DNA of 64,000 nucleotides from Tsukamurella sp. 1534 (lineage in GTDB: Bacteria; Actinomycetota; Actinomycetes; Mycobacteriales; Mycobacteriaceae). Shown piece by piece: positions 40,236 through 48,637 of the stretch. The stretch spans positions 2,069,503 through 2,133,502 of the forward strand of contig NZ_HE997626.1 of the NCBI RefSeq assembly GCF_000312385.1. The letters are read 5' to 3'. Every line of letters starts with the position of its first letter. Position 1 is the stretch's first letter. A program made the translations under genes and the position numbers. The notes below the pieces were generated by a model that worked only from the letters and a program-made list of their open reading frames with translations, ran no database searches and had not been told where the DNA came from.

Positions 40236-41519
40236 TCACCGTATCCCGCGCGCGGCGGCCGCGGCGGCGATCAGGGCCTCCGCCTGGTGCACGATGTCCC
40301 GGCGCTGCTTCGCGAACGCCGCGGTGGACAGCTCCGGTCCGGTGAGGGAGTCGTACTCGATGGCCGGGGTGTGCAGGTGGCCGCCGCCGATATCGGTGCG
40401 GCCCAGCGCGGTCCGCAGCCGGTTGACCCGGTACATCGACTCGTTCGACAGGTAGTCCCCTCCGCCACCTTTGACCGCGGTCCAACCCGGCTTCGGCCCG
40501 TCGTCGGTGCACGACGCGGGGCCCGCACCGTCGCGCCCGCATGCGTCGGGGTTGAGCCGCACGGTGAACGGGCCCGTCCCGGCGGCGACCATCGCCCGCC
40601 AGGGCAGCGTGGTCTCGATGAACTGCGGGTTGCTCGCCGGCTGCGCCCACCGGGGCGACAACGGCACCTGACCGCTGATCTCCTCGTTGAGGTTGTCCTT
40701 GCGGCCGCCGCGGTTCGCCCCCGCCCACTGCTCGATGTCGAAGGACTTCCGCGCCTGGCTGACCGTGATCGCCAGGTCGGCGTCCGCGGCGCCGCGGGAC
40801 AGGTGCGGACCGTACGCGTCTTCGACGATGCCCTTGTCGAACTCCGACCAGGTGACGGGCAGCATGACCGCCTGCACCACCGCGGGGCCGTTCGGTGTCT
40901 GAATCGTCTTGCCGTCCATGACGAGCGCGATCGCGCCGGACGGATTCGAGCGACGGATCTGCTCGTCGAGGATGAACGGGTCGAAGCCCGACATCATGAT
41001 CCGCGTGGTCCCGGGGCCACTCGGGAATCCCGTGTCCGTGATCCCGCGGGAGGCGTAGTCGAGGGCGTGCAGCGCGTCGGGCAGCGCCGCCGCGCGGGCG
41101 GGATCCCCTCCCGCCCAGGACTTGAGGGCGGAGGTCATCGCGAGCCGGGCCCAGTAGAGCCCGCGGTCGTCGTGATCCCCGGCCGTCGTCGCGTGTTCGG
41201 ACTGGACCGCCCTCACGGCTTTCTTCCACAGGGCCGCTCCCGATTCCGGAGCGAGGCGCCGCGCTTCGCCGGGGGAGGCGTCACGCAGCCGGGAGACGAA
41301 TCGGGCCACGTCCTGATCGAGGCCGTCGGCCTCGATGAACGCCGCGGAGGCGCGCCGGTCGGTTCCGGGAATCGTCGTGGTGAGTCGCTGTTCTTCGACG
41401 GTGAGCCCCATCGGGGCGGCGGAGGCGAGCCCGGGGGCCGCAGTGGCGGCGACGAGGCAGACTGTGGCGGCGGCCGCGGCGCGGGTGGTGACGCGGCGGG
41501 GCGTGCGGGTGCGGGGCAT
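40236..41519 (-). CDS. Secreted C15 (pyroglutamyl peptidase)-like protein without catalytic Cys
   Basis: A 427-residue exported protein: signal peptide 1-35 ending ASA. Residues about 170-390 follow the C15 peptidase pattern: MMSGFDPF (175-182) and SNPSGAIA, E263 in DIEQWA where the catalytic Glu sits, and the HLHTP block (381-385) for the catalytic His. The position of the Cys in the family's VCNHLMY motif is occupied by V365 (YRVNRLRT), and the only mature cysteines (327, 337) are elsewhere and probably pair. The N-terminal 135 residues are an extra helical domain. Either a pseudo-enzyme or a family with different chemistry. Confidence 0.78.
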   Translation of the reverse strand: MPRTRTPRRVTTRAAAAATVCLVAATAAPGLASAAPMGLTVEEQRLTTTIPGTDRRASAAFIEADGLDQDVARFVSRLRDASPGEARRLAPESGAALWKKAVRAVQSEHATTAGDHDDRGLYWARLAMTSALKSWAGGDPARAAALPDALHALDYASRGITDTGFPSGPGTTRIMMSGFDPFILDEQIRRSNPSGAIALVMDGKTIQTPNGPAVVQAVMLPVTWSEFDKGIVEDAYGPHLSRGAADADLAITVSQARKSFDIEQWAGANRGGRKDNLNEEISGQVPLSPRWAQPASNPQFIETTLPWRAMVAAGTGPFTVRLNPDACGRDGAGPASCTDDGPKPGWTAVKGGGGDYLSNESMYRVNRLRTALGRTDIGGGHLHTPAIEYDSLTGPELSTAAFAKQRRDIVHQAEALIAAAAAARGIR

Positions 41520-41534
41520 GGATGGCCTTCCGTG

Positions 41535-42866
41535 CTACTGGGCGGCGGGCTTCGGCGCGGCGGACAGGAGTTCGAGGTCCTCGTCGGTATCGGGGTCGCG
41601 GCCGAGCATCATGCCGGCGATGGTCAGCGCGGCGGACACGGCGACGTACACCGCGATCGAGACCCAGGTGCCGGTGTTCTTGAACAGCATCGTGAACAGC
41701 AGCGGTGCCATGGCGCCGCCCGCGACCCCGGCGAAGGTGTACGCGAGCGAACTGCCCGAGTAGCGCAGCCGGGCGGGGAACTGCTCGGTGATGAACGCCG
41801 CCTGCGGCCCGTACATGAGCGCGTGCAGGATCATGCCGACGACGATGCTGAGCGTGAGCAGGATCCGGCTGTCGTTTCCGATGAGCACGAACAGGATCGG
41901 GACCCAGACGGCGGTGGCGAGGGCGCCGATGCCGTACACCCACCGCCGGTTGACGCGATCGGTGAGCCAGCCCGAGAACGGCATGACCACGATCTGCGTC
42001 GCGGATCCGATCATCACGGCGGTCAGCACCTCGCTGGTCGCGTAGCCCAGCTGCTTCGTGGCGTACGTGGCGAGGAAGACGGTGAGCAGCGAGTACAGCA
42101 CGTCGGGGCACAGCCGCGAGAAGGCGGCGGCCAGCAGGGCGCGGGGATGCGTCTTGAGCACCTCGATCACCGGTGCGGCGGGCGGTTCCTCGCGTTCCTG
42201 CAGTGCCTGGAACACGGGTGTCTCCTCGAGGCGGAGCCGGATCATCAGACCGAAGGCGACGAGGATCGCCGAGGCGAGGAAGCCGATGCGCCAGCCCCAG
42301 CTGCGGAACGACTCGTCCGTGAGCACCGCCGCCAGCCCGGCGAGCACGCCGTTGGCCATGAGATTGCCGACCGGCACGCCGATCTGGGCCGCGGACGCCC
42401 AGAGGCCGCGGCTGCGCGGATCGGCGAACTCGCTGGACAGCAGCACGGCGCCGCCCCATTCGCCGCCGACGCCGATGCCCTGGGCGAAGCGCAGGAGTAC
42501 CAGTAGCGCGGACGCGGTGATGCCGAGTGTGGCGTGGCTCGGCAGCAGGCCGATGAGCACCGTGGCGCCGCCGATCAGCAGCAGGGTGGCGACGAGAACG
42601 TTCTTGCGCCCGATCTTGTCGCCGAGCCGGCCGAACACGATCCCGCCGATGGGGCGGGCGAAGTAGCCCACCGCGAAGGTCGAGAACGACAGGATCAGGC
42701 CGATGTACGGGTCGCCGGACGGGAAGAACACCGACGGGAACACGACGGCCGACGCGACCGAGTACAGCGCGAAGTCGTAGTACTCCAGCGAGGTGCCGGT
42801 CAGGCTGGCTATGTATGCCTTCACCGCGCCTGGTGAGCGCGCGGGCACGTTTTCGGTGCTGGTCAT
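41535..42866 (-). CDS. MHS-family metabolite:H+ symporter (MFS)
   Basis: A 443-residue, 12-helix transporter of the metabolite:H+ symporter family (ShiA/ProP-like). Marks are the N-terminal GTSLEYYDFALYSVASAVVF, FGRLGDKIGRKNVL, GVGGEWGGAVLLSSEFA and the second-half TDRVNRRWVYG. Substrates in this family include shikimate, alpha-ketoglutarate, proline and citrate. Two TTGTT-N-AACAA palindromes precede it (42922-42966), suggesting GntR-type regulation by a regulator not in this window. Confidence 0.9.
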   Translation of the reverse strand: MTSTENVPARSPGAVKAYIASLTGTSLEYYDFALYSVASAVVFPSVFFPSGDPYIGLILSFSTFAVGYFARPIGGIVFGRLGDKIGRKNVLVATLLLIGGATVLIGLLPSHATLGITASALLVLLRFAQGIGVGGEWGGAVLLSSEFADPRSRGLWASAAQIGVPVGNLMANGVLAGLAAVLTDESFRSWGWRIGFLASAILVAFGLMIRLRLEETPVFQALQEREEPPAAPVIEVLKTHPRALLAAAFSRLCPDVLYSLLTVFLATYATKQLGYATSEVLTAVMIGSATQIVVMPFSGWLTDRVNRRWVYGIGALATAVWVPILFVLIGNDSRILLTLSIVVGMILHALMYGPQAAFITEQFPARLRYSGSSLAYTFAGVAGGAMAPLLFTMLFKNTGTWVSIAVYVAVSAALTIAGMMLGRDPDTDEDLELLSAAPKPAAQ

Positions 42867-42921
42867 GAGGGATCGCCTTCCACGGGGCAGTGCTCGAAGT
42901 GGTTGGCGATCAACGTAGGCG

Positions 42922-42966
42922 ATTGTTGAACAATATTGAAGAGGTATCGCCGAATTTGTTCAACAA
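42922..42966. promoter_or_regulatory. Two palindromes TTGTTGAACAA / TTGTTCAACAA
   Basis: ATTGTTGAACAAT (42922-42934) and TTGTTCAACAA (42956-42966) have centres 33 bases apart, about three helical turns. They lie 56-100 bases upstream of the MHS transporter start and in an AT-rich island. The short odd-spaced palindrome is typical of GntR/FadR-type sites. Confidence 0.65.
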
Positions 42967-43045
42967 TTTTCGCGATCGTTACATCGCCCCAGGTGAGTGA
43001 GGGTGCCTCATGCGCCGGGCGATGTCCGTTCTCGGTGCGGGACCG

Positions 43046-43906
43046 TCAGCCGCGCCACTCGATCCGTTCGACCTGCTCCGGCGGCCACTGCTTCGGCGGC
43101 GCGAACGGCGCGCCCGGCAGCGGAGTCACGGAGACGGCCGAGGCGGGCTTGGCGGCGGGCGTCCCGTCCTCGTCGAGGAGGTAGATCCACTGCCGGTATC
43201 CCGCGTCGTCCCGGACGAACCGCACCTGCACGCTCGACCCCAGCGGAATCGGCGCGAGGTACTCGATGATCGCGCGGTGCGGCGACGCCAGTAGCGGGTC
43301 GCCGTTCAGATCGTCCTCCACCAGCTGCCAGTACGCCGCGTTGTTGAAGTGCTGATACGGATCGAAATCGGTGGCCCGCAGCCGCACGTCGTAATCGCGC
43401 TCCGAGGGCTCCGGCGGCGTCTCGGTGTTCAGGGCCTTCCAGCGCAGCCGGGTCTCCGCCACGTACTGCTGCAGGTACTCCATGCCGCCGTCGGAGATGT
43501 GCGTCGGCATCCCGGATTCGGCGCTGAACCGGATCCAGAACGCCTCCGTCTCGATGTGCCCGCCCGCGCTGCCGCGCAACGTGATCCGCATGTTGCACCA
43601 CCGCGAGCTGGTCGACTCGCACCACCGCAGCAGGTGCACGTCCGAGGGCCAGTGCAGCGGCTCGTGGACGTCGATGATCGACCGTCGCACCAGCCAGTAC
43701 GGGTCGGTGGCGTCGAAGCCGCGGTGGAACATCTCGTCGTTGGCCATGTCCTGCAGATAGCGGGCGACCCCGTCGAGCCGTACGCGGCGCTCGGGATTCA
43801 CGTCACCGGTGCGGACGGGCCACGATCGCTCGAACGAGGGGCCGGGAGGCGTTTCCTGCAGGAATTCGTAGGTCGACGGTGTCGGGCGGGCTCCGGGGTT
43901 CGTCAC
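43046..43906 (-). CDS. Acyl-ACP thioesterase
   Basis: A 286-residue protein with two hot-dog domains, the architecture of FatA/FatB-type acyl-ACP thioesterases. Domain 1 starts SWPVRTGDVNPERRVRLDG. Domain 2 has the catalytic-type motif DFDPYQHFNNAAYWQLVEDDL with Asp, Asn and His. It would release free fatty acid from ACP. The neighbouring genes do not indicate a pathway. Confidence 0.88.
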   Translation of the reverse strand: MTNPGARPTPSTYEFLQETPPGPSFERSWPVRTGDVNPERRVRLDGVARYLQDMANDEMFHRGFDATDPYWLVRRSIIDVHEPLHWPSDVHLLRWCESTSSRWCNMRITLRGSAGGHIETEAFWIRFSAESGMPTHISDGGMEYLQQYVAETRLRWKALNTETPPEPSERDYDVRLRATDFDPYQHFNNAAYWQLVEDDLNGDPLLASPHRAIIEYLAPIPLGSSVQVRFVRDDAGYRQWIYLLDEDGTPAAKPASAVSVTPLPGAPFAPPKQWPPEQVERIEWRG

Positions 43907-43932
43907 GCAGCCGACCCTAGTACTGACACACT

Positions 43933-44853
43933 GTGCGCGTGGCCGAGGTGACGATCGTGGGTGCGGGTGTTGTCGGGTTGTCGTGCGCGGTGCGGCTGTT
44001 GGAGGCCGGGCACGATGTGCGGGTGTACGGACGAGAGTTGCCTCCGCACGTGACGTCCGCCGTGGCCGCCGCGGTCTGGTACCCGTACCTCGCCGAACCG
44101 CGGGACCGCGTCACGGGCTGGTCCGCGGCGGCGCTCACCGAGTTCACCCGGCTCGCGGGCAGCGGGGCCGACGGCGTCGCCATGACCCCCGGCACCGAGA
44201 TCTTCCGCGAACCCGTCGACGAGCCGTGGTGGACCTCCGCGGTCCCCGAGGTGCGTCGCGTCGACGAACCCCGCCCCGGCTACGCCGAAGGCTGGAGCTT
44301 CGTGTCCCCGGTCATCGAGATGCCCGTGTACCTGCCCTGGCTGCTCGGGCGCGTCCGCGAGCTGGGCGGCACCGTCGAACAGCGGGACGTGCGCTCCCTG
44401 ACCGAGTTCGGCGGCACCGTCGTCAACGCCCCCGGCCTCGGCGCCCGCGAACTGGTGGGCGACGCCGCGATGGAGCCCGTGCGCGGGCAGGTCGTGTACC
44501 TGGAGCAGGTGGGGCTGGACCGGTGGTGGATCGACGATTCCGCGATCGAGCTGGGCGTCACGACCTACGTCGTTCCGCGCAGCCGCGACATCGTGGTCGG
44601 AGGCACCGAGGACCACGGCGCCGAGGACCTCGCCGTGGATCCCGCCACCGCCGACGCGATCCTCGAACGCGCTCGCGCCCTCGTACCGGAGCTCGCCGGC
44701 GCCCGGGTGCTCGGCCACAACGTCGGCCTCCGCCCTGCACGCCCGACGGTGCGCCTCGAACGCGAGGGCGACGTCATCCACTGCTACGGCCACGGCGGCG
44801 CGGGTGTCACGCTCAGCTGGGGATGCGCGGACGAGGTCGCCGCCCTCGTGTGA
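43933..44853 (+). CDS. D-amino-acid oxidase (FAD)
   Basis: A 306-residue DAO-family flavoenzyme. It begins VTIVGAGVVGLSCAVRLLEAG (FAD), with AAAVWYPY, GWSFVSPVIEMPVYLPWL, MEPVRGQVVYLEQ, and the C-terminal GLRPARPTVRLE...CYGHGGAGVTLSWG. The residues positioned for carboxylate binding (R in GLRPARP) are present. It oxidatively deaminates D-amino acids to keto acids with hydrogen peroxide. GTG 43933 stands seven bases past TACTGA, consistent with a leaderless message. Confidence 0.88.
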   Translation: MRVAEVTIVGAGVVGLSCAVRLLEAGHDVRVYGRELPPHVTSAVAAAVWYPYLAEPRDRVTGWSAAALTEFTRLAGSGADGVAMTPGTEIFREPVDEPWWTSAVPEVRRVDEPRPGYAEGWSFVSPVIEMPVYLPWLLGRVRELGGTVEQRDVRSLTEFGGTVVNAPGLGARELVGDAAMEPVRGQVVYLEQVGLDRWWIDDSAIELGVTTYVVPRSRDIVVGGTEDHGAEDLAVDPATADAILERARALVPELAGARVLGHNVGLRPARPTVRLEREGDVIHCYGHGGAGVTLSWGCADEVAALV

Positions 44854-45017
44854 CCGGTGCACTCCCTCTGGGGACGGCGTCTCCCCAGAGGCGGCGTGTT
44901 CTCCCCATGATCGTGGTCATGGGGAGAGGTGCCGCCCTATAGGGGGAACGCGGGGGTGGGGGAACGCGGGCGGGGAGAACCGTTCCGATCCTCGCGAATC
45001 GGACGTACCGTGGAGGC

Positions 45018-45299
45018 ATGTGCCGGAACATCACTGAACTGCGGGGACTCGAGCCCGCCGCCACCGACGAGGAGATCGAGGCCGCCGCGCGGCAGTACGT
45101 GCGCAAGGTCTCGGGCATCCAGAAGACCAGCGACGCCAACCGCGAGGCGTTCGAGACCGCCGTCGCCAAGGTCACCGCCGCCACCGAGGAACTGCTCGAC
45201 CTGCTGCCCGCGCGGCGTCAGCCGCCCAAGACGGTGCCCCCGCTGCGCCGTCCCGAAGTGCGCGCCCGGATCGCCGCCCGAGAAGCCGCCGCCGGGTGA
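45018..45299 (+). CDS. DUF2277 protein
   Basis: A 93-residue protein with the family's N-terminal MCRNITELRGLEP and the conserved QYVRKVSGIQKTSDANREAF. Function of DUF2277 is unknown. Its stop overlaps a GTG that opens a 40-codon frame downstream. Confidence 0.9.
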   Translation: MCRNITELRGLEPAATDEEIEAAARQYVRKVSGIQKTSDANREAFETAVAKVTAATEELLDLLPARRQPPKTVPPLRRPEVRARIAAREAAAG

Positions 45300-45418
45300 C
45301 CGAACTCGAGTCGCCCATCGCTGCCAGGATCGCCGTCGCCGGGTGGATCGAGCTCGACGACGGCACCGTCGAGGTCACCTCAGCCGGCGGACGCCTCGTC
45401 GACGGTCTGCCCGGCTGA
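45296..45418 (+). CDS. Possible 40-residue protein coupled to DUF2277
   Basis: The frame GTG 45296 to TGA 45418 encodes TELESPIAARIAVAGWIELD followed by DGTVEVTSAGGRLVDGLPG. Support is the GTGA overlap with the DUF2277 stop and a sensible amphipathic composition. It overlaps the last 39 bases of the converging secreted-protein gene. No family recognised; it may be chance. Confidence 0.35.
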   Translation: MTELESPIAARIAVAGWIELDDGTVEVTSAGGRLVDGLPG

Positions 45419-46360
45419 TCCGCCCGCCGCGGGCCCGGCGTCGGAGTCGCCCGTAGGACGCCCGTCCGTGACCGAGGTGCCCGACGTGGCCGAGGTATCG
45501 GAATCGCTTGCCGTCGAGGACGTTTCGGCCGGCACGTCCTTCTCGTCGGACGCGGACGCTTCCCCGGACGGGGCGGGCCGCTCGGCGGGCGCGGGCGTCT
45601 CCATCGCGTCGGCGATGTTCGACGCCGCCCGCGATGTGGTGTCCGCGACGATCCGCACGTTCTCCTCCGTCACCTCCCGCGCGGCATCCGCGCCCGCGCC
45701 CACCGCGGCGACGGGGTCCCCGGTCGACGCCAGCGTGGACGCGGCGGCGTCGGCGGTCTGCGTCACGCCGAGCAGCGACAGCTCCGGGACGTAGAACGCC
45801 GCCGCGAAGAAGACGTTCGTGGCCTCGACCGCCGTGACCTCGACCGGACCCCGCGGCTGCGGAGTGGTCCCGAAGACCGGGGGCGTGGTGAGCGGGGGAG
45901 GGGTCGGCGCCGTCGGCGGTAGCGGCTCCCGCAGCGCCGCGAGCAGGTCGGACCGCAGCCCGTCGACCGACCCCGTTCCGCCGCCGATCCGCAGCAGGTC
46001 CACCATGGCGATCAGCACGCCGTTCTGGAACCGCGGCACCACCTGGTTCAGGTCGTTCCCGATGATCCCCGTCATCGCGGCGTCGGCGGGCCCGGTCATC
46101 AAGGAGGCGCCCGATCCCAGCGCCGCCAGCGGATCGCCGGACTCCGTCGCCGCGCCCAGGAACGCGCCGGGCGCGGCCACCGCACCCGCAGGCACCGTCG
46201 CCGCGCCCTGTGCCGCGTACGGGCAGATCACCGAACAGTTCTGGAACTGGTTCCGCACGAACTGACCCAGAAGGGACCCCGGCGGCGGCGCGGCCGCTCC
46301 GGCGGGAGCGGCGGCCAGGCTCACAGCCGCCGCGACGGCCAGGGCGATCCGTGAGCGCAT
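45380..46360 (-). CDS. Secreted Ala-rich protein
   Basis: A 326-residue protein with a clear signal peptide (MRSRIALAVAAAVSLAAAPAG, cleavage near residue 23). The mature part has two cysteines (CSVIC) near the N-terminus, an Ala/Gly-rich middle with a Pro-rich linker (LPPTAPTPPPLTTPP) and an acidic Ser/Thr-rich disordered tail of 70 residues. No catalytic motif is seen. Function unknown; surface or secreted. Confidence 0.8.
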   Translation of the reverse strand: MRSRIALAVAAAVSLAAAPAGAAAPPPGSLLGQFVRNQFQNCSVICPYAAQGAATVPAGAVAAPGAFLGAATESGDPLAALGSGASLMTGPADAAMTGIIGNDLNQVVPRFQNGVLIAMVDLLRIGGGTGSVDGLRSDLLAALREPLPPTAPTPPPLTTPPVFGTTPQPRGPVEVTAVEATNVFFAAAFYVPELSLLGVTQTADAAASTLASTGDPVAAVGAGADAAREVTEENVRIVADTTSRAASNIADAMETPAPAERPAPSGEASASDEKDVPAETSSTASDSDTSATSGTSVTDGRPTGDSDAGPAAGGSAGQTVDEASAG

Positions 46361-46477
46361 GGTCCTGAATCTACGCCCGCTGTGATGTGAATCACAGCCC
46401 TGCGAACGCCGATCTCCACCCCCGACTCCACCCGCGGGTGGATCCCTCCGCCGCAGATCAGCGGCACAGTTCTCGGC

Positions 46478-47398
46478 ATGAACCCGCCACCCGGCGCCCC
46501 GGCGCTCACCCTCACCGCGCTCACCAAGGCCTATCGATCGCCCTCCGGCGACCATGTCACCGCCGTCGACGGCATCGACCTCGCCGTCCGGCCCGGCGAG
46601 ATCGTCGCCTTCCTCGGACCCAACGGCGCCGGGAAGAGCACGACCATCGACATGATCCTCGGGCTCGTTCCGCCCGACTCCGGTGCCGTCACCGTCTTCG
46701 GGCTGACGCCGGAGGAGGCCGTCCGACGGGGCCGCGTCGCCGCGGTGCAGCAGACCGGCGGCCTCCTGCCCACCCTCACCGTGCAGGACACCGTCGAGCT
46801 GATCGCCGCCCTGCATCCGCACGCCGATCCCGCCGCCGCGATCGCCCGCGCCGGCCTCGACGAGCTGCGCGGGCGGACCGTCGGGAAGTGCTCCGGCGGC
46901 CAGCAGCAGGCGCTGCGGTTCGCCCTGGCCCTGCTGTCGGATCCCGACCTGCTGATCCTCGACGAGCCCACCGCCGGGATGGACGTGGACGCTCGGCGCC
47001 GGTTCTGGGCCTCGGTCCGCGAGGACGCCGCGCGCGGCACCACCGTCCTGTTCGCCACCCATTACCTCGACGAGGCCGATCAATTCGCCGATCGCGTCGT
47101 GATGATCGCCGCCGGCGGGATCGTGGCCGACGGGGCCACCGCCGACGTCCGGGCGACCGCCACCGGCCGGCAGCTGTCCGCCGTGGTCGGGCCCGACGAC
47201 GCCTCCGCGCTCCTCGCCGCCGTGCCGGGCGTGCGCGTCGCCGAGGTCCGCGGCGACCGCACCGTGTTCACCGCCGAACCGGGCGCCTCCGACGAGGCCC
47301 TGCGCTACCTGCTCACCGCCACCGCCGCACGCGACGTGGAGGCCACCACCCACGGCCTCGAGGACGCGTACGTCCAGCTCACGAAGGATCACCGATGA
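46478..47398 (+). CDS. ABC transporter ATP-binding protein (exporter)
   Basis: A 306-residue ATPase: Walker A GPNGAGKST, Q-loop AVQQTGGLLP, signature CSGGQQQALR (Cys in place of the usual Leu), Walker B LLILDEP, H-switch FATHYLDEAD. The C-terminal extension of about 90 residues is typical of ABC-2 exporters. Its stop overlaps the permease start by four bases (ATGA). Substrate unknown. Confidence 0.92.
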   Translation: MNPPPGAPALTLTALTKAYRSPSGDHVTAVDGIDLAVRPGEIVAFLGPNGAGKSTTIDMILGLVPPDSGAVTVFGLTPEEAVRRGRVAAVQQTGGLLPTLTVQDTVELIAALHPHADPAAAIARAGLDELRGRTVGKCSGGQQQALRFALALLSDPDLLILDEPTAGMDVDARRRFWASVREDAARGTTVLFATHYLDEADQFADRVVMIAAGGIVADGATADVRATATGRQLSAVVGPDDASALLAAVPGVRVAEVRGDRTVFTAEPGASDEALRYLLTATAARDVEATTHGLEDAYVQLTKDHR

Positions 47399-48177
47399 CC
47401 GCGAACCCCACCCTCGACACCGCCCTGCCAGGCGGCGTCACTCCCCGCTACCTGCTCCTCGACGTCCGCCGGCTGTTCCGCAACCGGCAGACCCTCCTCA
47501 TCACCGCCGTGCTGCCCGTGGTGCTCTATCTCGCCCTGTTCCGGCAGCGCGGCGTGGACGCCCGGTTCGCGCACGGCGATTTCGCCGCCTGGATGATGAT
47601 CGGCCTCGCCCTCTACGGCGCCGCCGCCGCGGCCACCACGACCGCCGCGGCCGTCGCCTCCGAGCGGTCCACGGGCTGGGTCCGCACGCTGCGGCTCACG
47701 CCGCTGCGGCCGCGGGCGTACATCGTGACCAAGGTGCTCGGCGCGCTCGCCGTCGCCGCGCTGCCCGTGCTCATCGTGGGCGCCCTCGGCGCGGCGACGG
47801 GCGCGCGCGCCGACGCGCGGGTCTGGGTGTTCTCGCTGCTGCTGGCGTGGCTCGGGTCCGCCGTCTTCGGTGCGCTCGGGCTCGCCCTCGGCCTCGCGCT
47901 CAAGCCGGAGATCGTGCTGCACGTGCCCGGCCTGCTGCTCACGGTGCTCGCGTTCGCAGGGAACGTCTTCTTCCCACTGTCCGGCGCCGCGCTCACCGCG
48001 TCGCAGTTCACCCCGATGTACGGCGTCGCCGCCCTCGCGCGGTACCCGCTCACGGACGGGTGGCAGCTGACCGGCGAGCACACCTCGATCCTCGTGGCCG
48101 TGGTCAACGTGCTGGTCTGGCTGGCCGTGTTCGGGAGCGTCGGGGCCGTGGCCTACCGGCGCGGCGCCGCCCGGTAG
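47395..48177 (+). CDS. ABC-2 type transporter permease
   Basis: A 260-residue membrane partner of the preceding ATPase, with about six hydrophobic segments and the ABC-2 pattern RSTGWVRTLRLTPLRP in the cytoplasmic coupling region. No two-component genes accompany this pair, in contrast to the exporter at 3547-5315. Confidence 0.88.
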   Translation: MTANPTLDTALPGGVTPRYLLLDVRRLFRNRQTLLITAVLPVVLYLALFRQRGVDARFAHGDFAAWMMIGLALYGAAAAATTTAAAVASERSTGWVRTLRLTPLRPRAYIVTKVLGALAVAALPVLIVGALGAATGARADARVWVFSLLLAWLGSAVFGALGLALGLALKPEIVLHVPGLLLTVLAFAGNVFFPLSGAALTASQFTPMYGVAALARYPLTDGWQLTGEHTSILVAVVNVLVWLAVFGSVGAVAYRRGAAR

Positions 48178-48227
48178 GGTGGATCGACGGGATTGTGAGC
48201 CGAATCACAGCGGCGTAGCCTGAGGGC

Positions 48228-48623
48228 ATGTCCACTTCAACCGATCGGTCCACCCCGAACCTCGTCCAGCGGGTGAAGTACCTGATGGGTATGCGCCTGC
48301 CCGATTCGATGCGCGACTGGGTCATCCGGGACGCCACCGGCCCCGGCCACAACCGCCGCTACTTCACGCGCGGGGCGATGATGTTCATCCCGTTCGTCCT
48401 GGTCGCGCTGCTCCTCCCGTCACCCGTGTGGGTCAAGGTGGCGCTCGTCGCCATGATGCTGCTGCCCGCCGTGGTCTTCATCGGCGGCCTGCGCAGCATC
48501 TACCTGCAGGAGTTGCTGGCGGACAACGACCTCGACCCGCACATCGAGAGCGGGGCGCAGCGACGCGAGCACGAGCGCCAGGCCCGGGTCTACGAGGCCA
48601 AGTACCGGCACCGCGCCGCGTAG
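48228..48623 (+). CDS. DUF5313 membrane protein
   Basis: A 131-residue protein. It has the family's N-terminal RVKYLMGMRLPDSMRDWVIRD and NRRYFTRGA, two central hydrophobic helices (about 50-87), and a charged C-terminal helix ending YEAKYRHRAA. The family is restricted to mycolic-acid actinobacteria; function unknown. Confidence 0.85.
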   Translation: MSTSTDRSTPNLVQRVKYLMGMRLPDSMRDWVIRDATGPGHNRRYFTRGAMMFIPFVLVALLLPSPVWVKVALVAMMLLPAVVFIGGLRSIYLQELLADNDLDPHIESGAQRREHERQARVYEAKYRHRAA

Positions 48624-48637
48624 GTACGCTCGCGCGG

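Noticed and set aside
40287-42506. A 739-codon open frame on the plus strand
   Set aside because: It runs antisense to the C15-like and MHS transporter genes, has no recognisable domain, and is an effect of high GC at third codon positions.
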